A DNA stretch of 5,416 bases, taken from the NCBI GenBank assembly GCA_905236145.1, contig CAJOOE010000105.1, positions 1-5,416 on the forward strand. The letters are read 5' to 3'. Position numbers and translations under genes: made by a program. Below the pieces are notes generated by a model. The model made no database searches. It was given only the letters and a program-made list of their open reading frames with translations, and had not been told where the DNA came from. Of the stretch, positions 5,175-5,416 are shown in pieces (the first letter of the stretch is position 1; every line of letters begins with the position of its first letter). This stretch comes from an uncultured Selenomonadaceae bacterium. Its GTDB lineage: Bacteria; Bacillota; Negativicutes; Selenomonadales; Selenomonadaceae.

Positions 5175-5416
5175 AAATCGTCGTAATTTGGGCGTCGGCG
5201 ATTGTCCTGCTCTATGCCGCACAGACTTCGATTTTATCTTTGATCGATTTCAACGGCGTGAGTGCAAATTTAATGCTTTTGTTCACGGTGTCGGCGGCAT
5301 TTATTCGCGGTCCCGTGTGGGGAATTTTATTCGGATTTGCGACGGGACTTTTGCAAGACTCGATGACGGGAAGTTTTTTCGGCTGTGCGACTTTCAGCTA
5401 CATGACGGCGGGATTT
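5171..5416 (+). CDS. mreD: Rod shape-determining protein MreD, N-terminal part (runs off window)
   Basis: The reading frame from ATG 5171 stays open for 82 codons to the window end, so the gene is cut. MreD is a small multi-pass membrane protein of the elongation complex that works with MreC. The visible part is strongly hydrophobic, with helices at about residues 3-24 and 32-62. It carries the MreD signature region GFATGLLQDSMTGSFFG (about 57-73), whose LLQD is conserved in the family. The beginning MKIVVIWASAIVLLYAAQTS is also typical. The start overlaps the mreC stop by four bases (ATGA) and is served by GGGAGG at 5156-5161. The family is usually 160-180 residues, so roughly half is missing. 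Neighbours beyond mreD cannot be seen. Confidence 0.93.
   Translation, partial: MKIVVIWASAIVLLYAAQTSILSLIDFNGVSANLMLLFTVSAAFIRGPVWGILFGFATGLLQDSMTGSFFGCATFSYMTAGF

Overview
The window is an ordinary stretch of bacterial chromosome that ends in the cell-shape operon mreBCD. It most likely comes from the Bacillota. The signs are strong GGAGG-type ribosome binding sites, a TTG start, a tRNA-Glu body of the Bacillota type, AT-rich leaders rich in A and T runs, and an MreB that reads very close to the Bacillus family. A Gram-negative Bacillota (Negativicutes) is my best guess for the class, but nothing in the window proves it.

Layout. Bases 1-35 are the 5' part of a tRNA-Glu gene on the minus strand, cut by the window edge, with a well-formed promoter at 45-73. 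Between it and the first plus-strand gene lie a small hairpin, an AT-rich repeat copy and a probable plus-strand promoter. Next come an exported protein of unknown function with a highly charged tail (249-992), a short gap holding an imperfect palindrome built of 8-bp units, rimO (1066-2394, TTG start), and a stand-alone CinA C-terminal domain protein, pncC (2395-2862). pncC abuts rimO with no spacer. An intrinsic terminator (2876-2904) closes this unit.

A 225-base control region (2863-3087) precedes mreB. It contains the terminator, a second copy of the AT-rich repeat, two candidate promoters bracketed by an 11-bp inverted repeat, and a hairpin with a short T run just before the ribosome binding site. 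mreB, mreC and the start of mreD follow, each pair joined by a 4-base ATGA overlap. mreD runs off the right end of the window.

Functionally there are two units. rimO (ribosomal protein S12 methylthiolation) and pncC (pyridine nucleotide salvage) form a housekeeping pair, perhaps read together with the exported protein. mreBCD makes the membrane-linked scaffold that directs lateral cell wall synthesis. I found no mobile element, CRISPR array, defence system or secondary-metabolism gene, and no convincing new system. The points worth a second look are non-coding: the repeat shared by the two leaders, the bracketed mreB promoter region, and the 8-bp-unit palindrome before rimO. The Gln/Pro-rich MreC tail and the uncharacterised exported protein are also of some interest.
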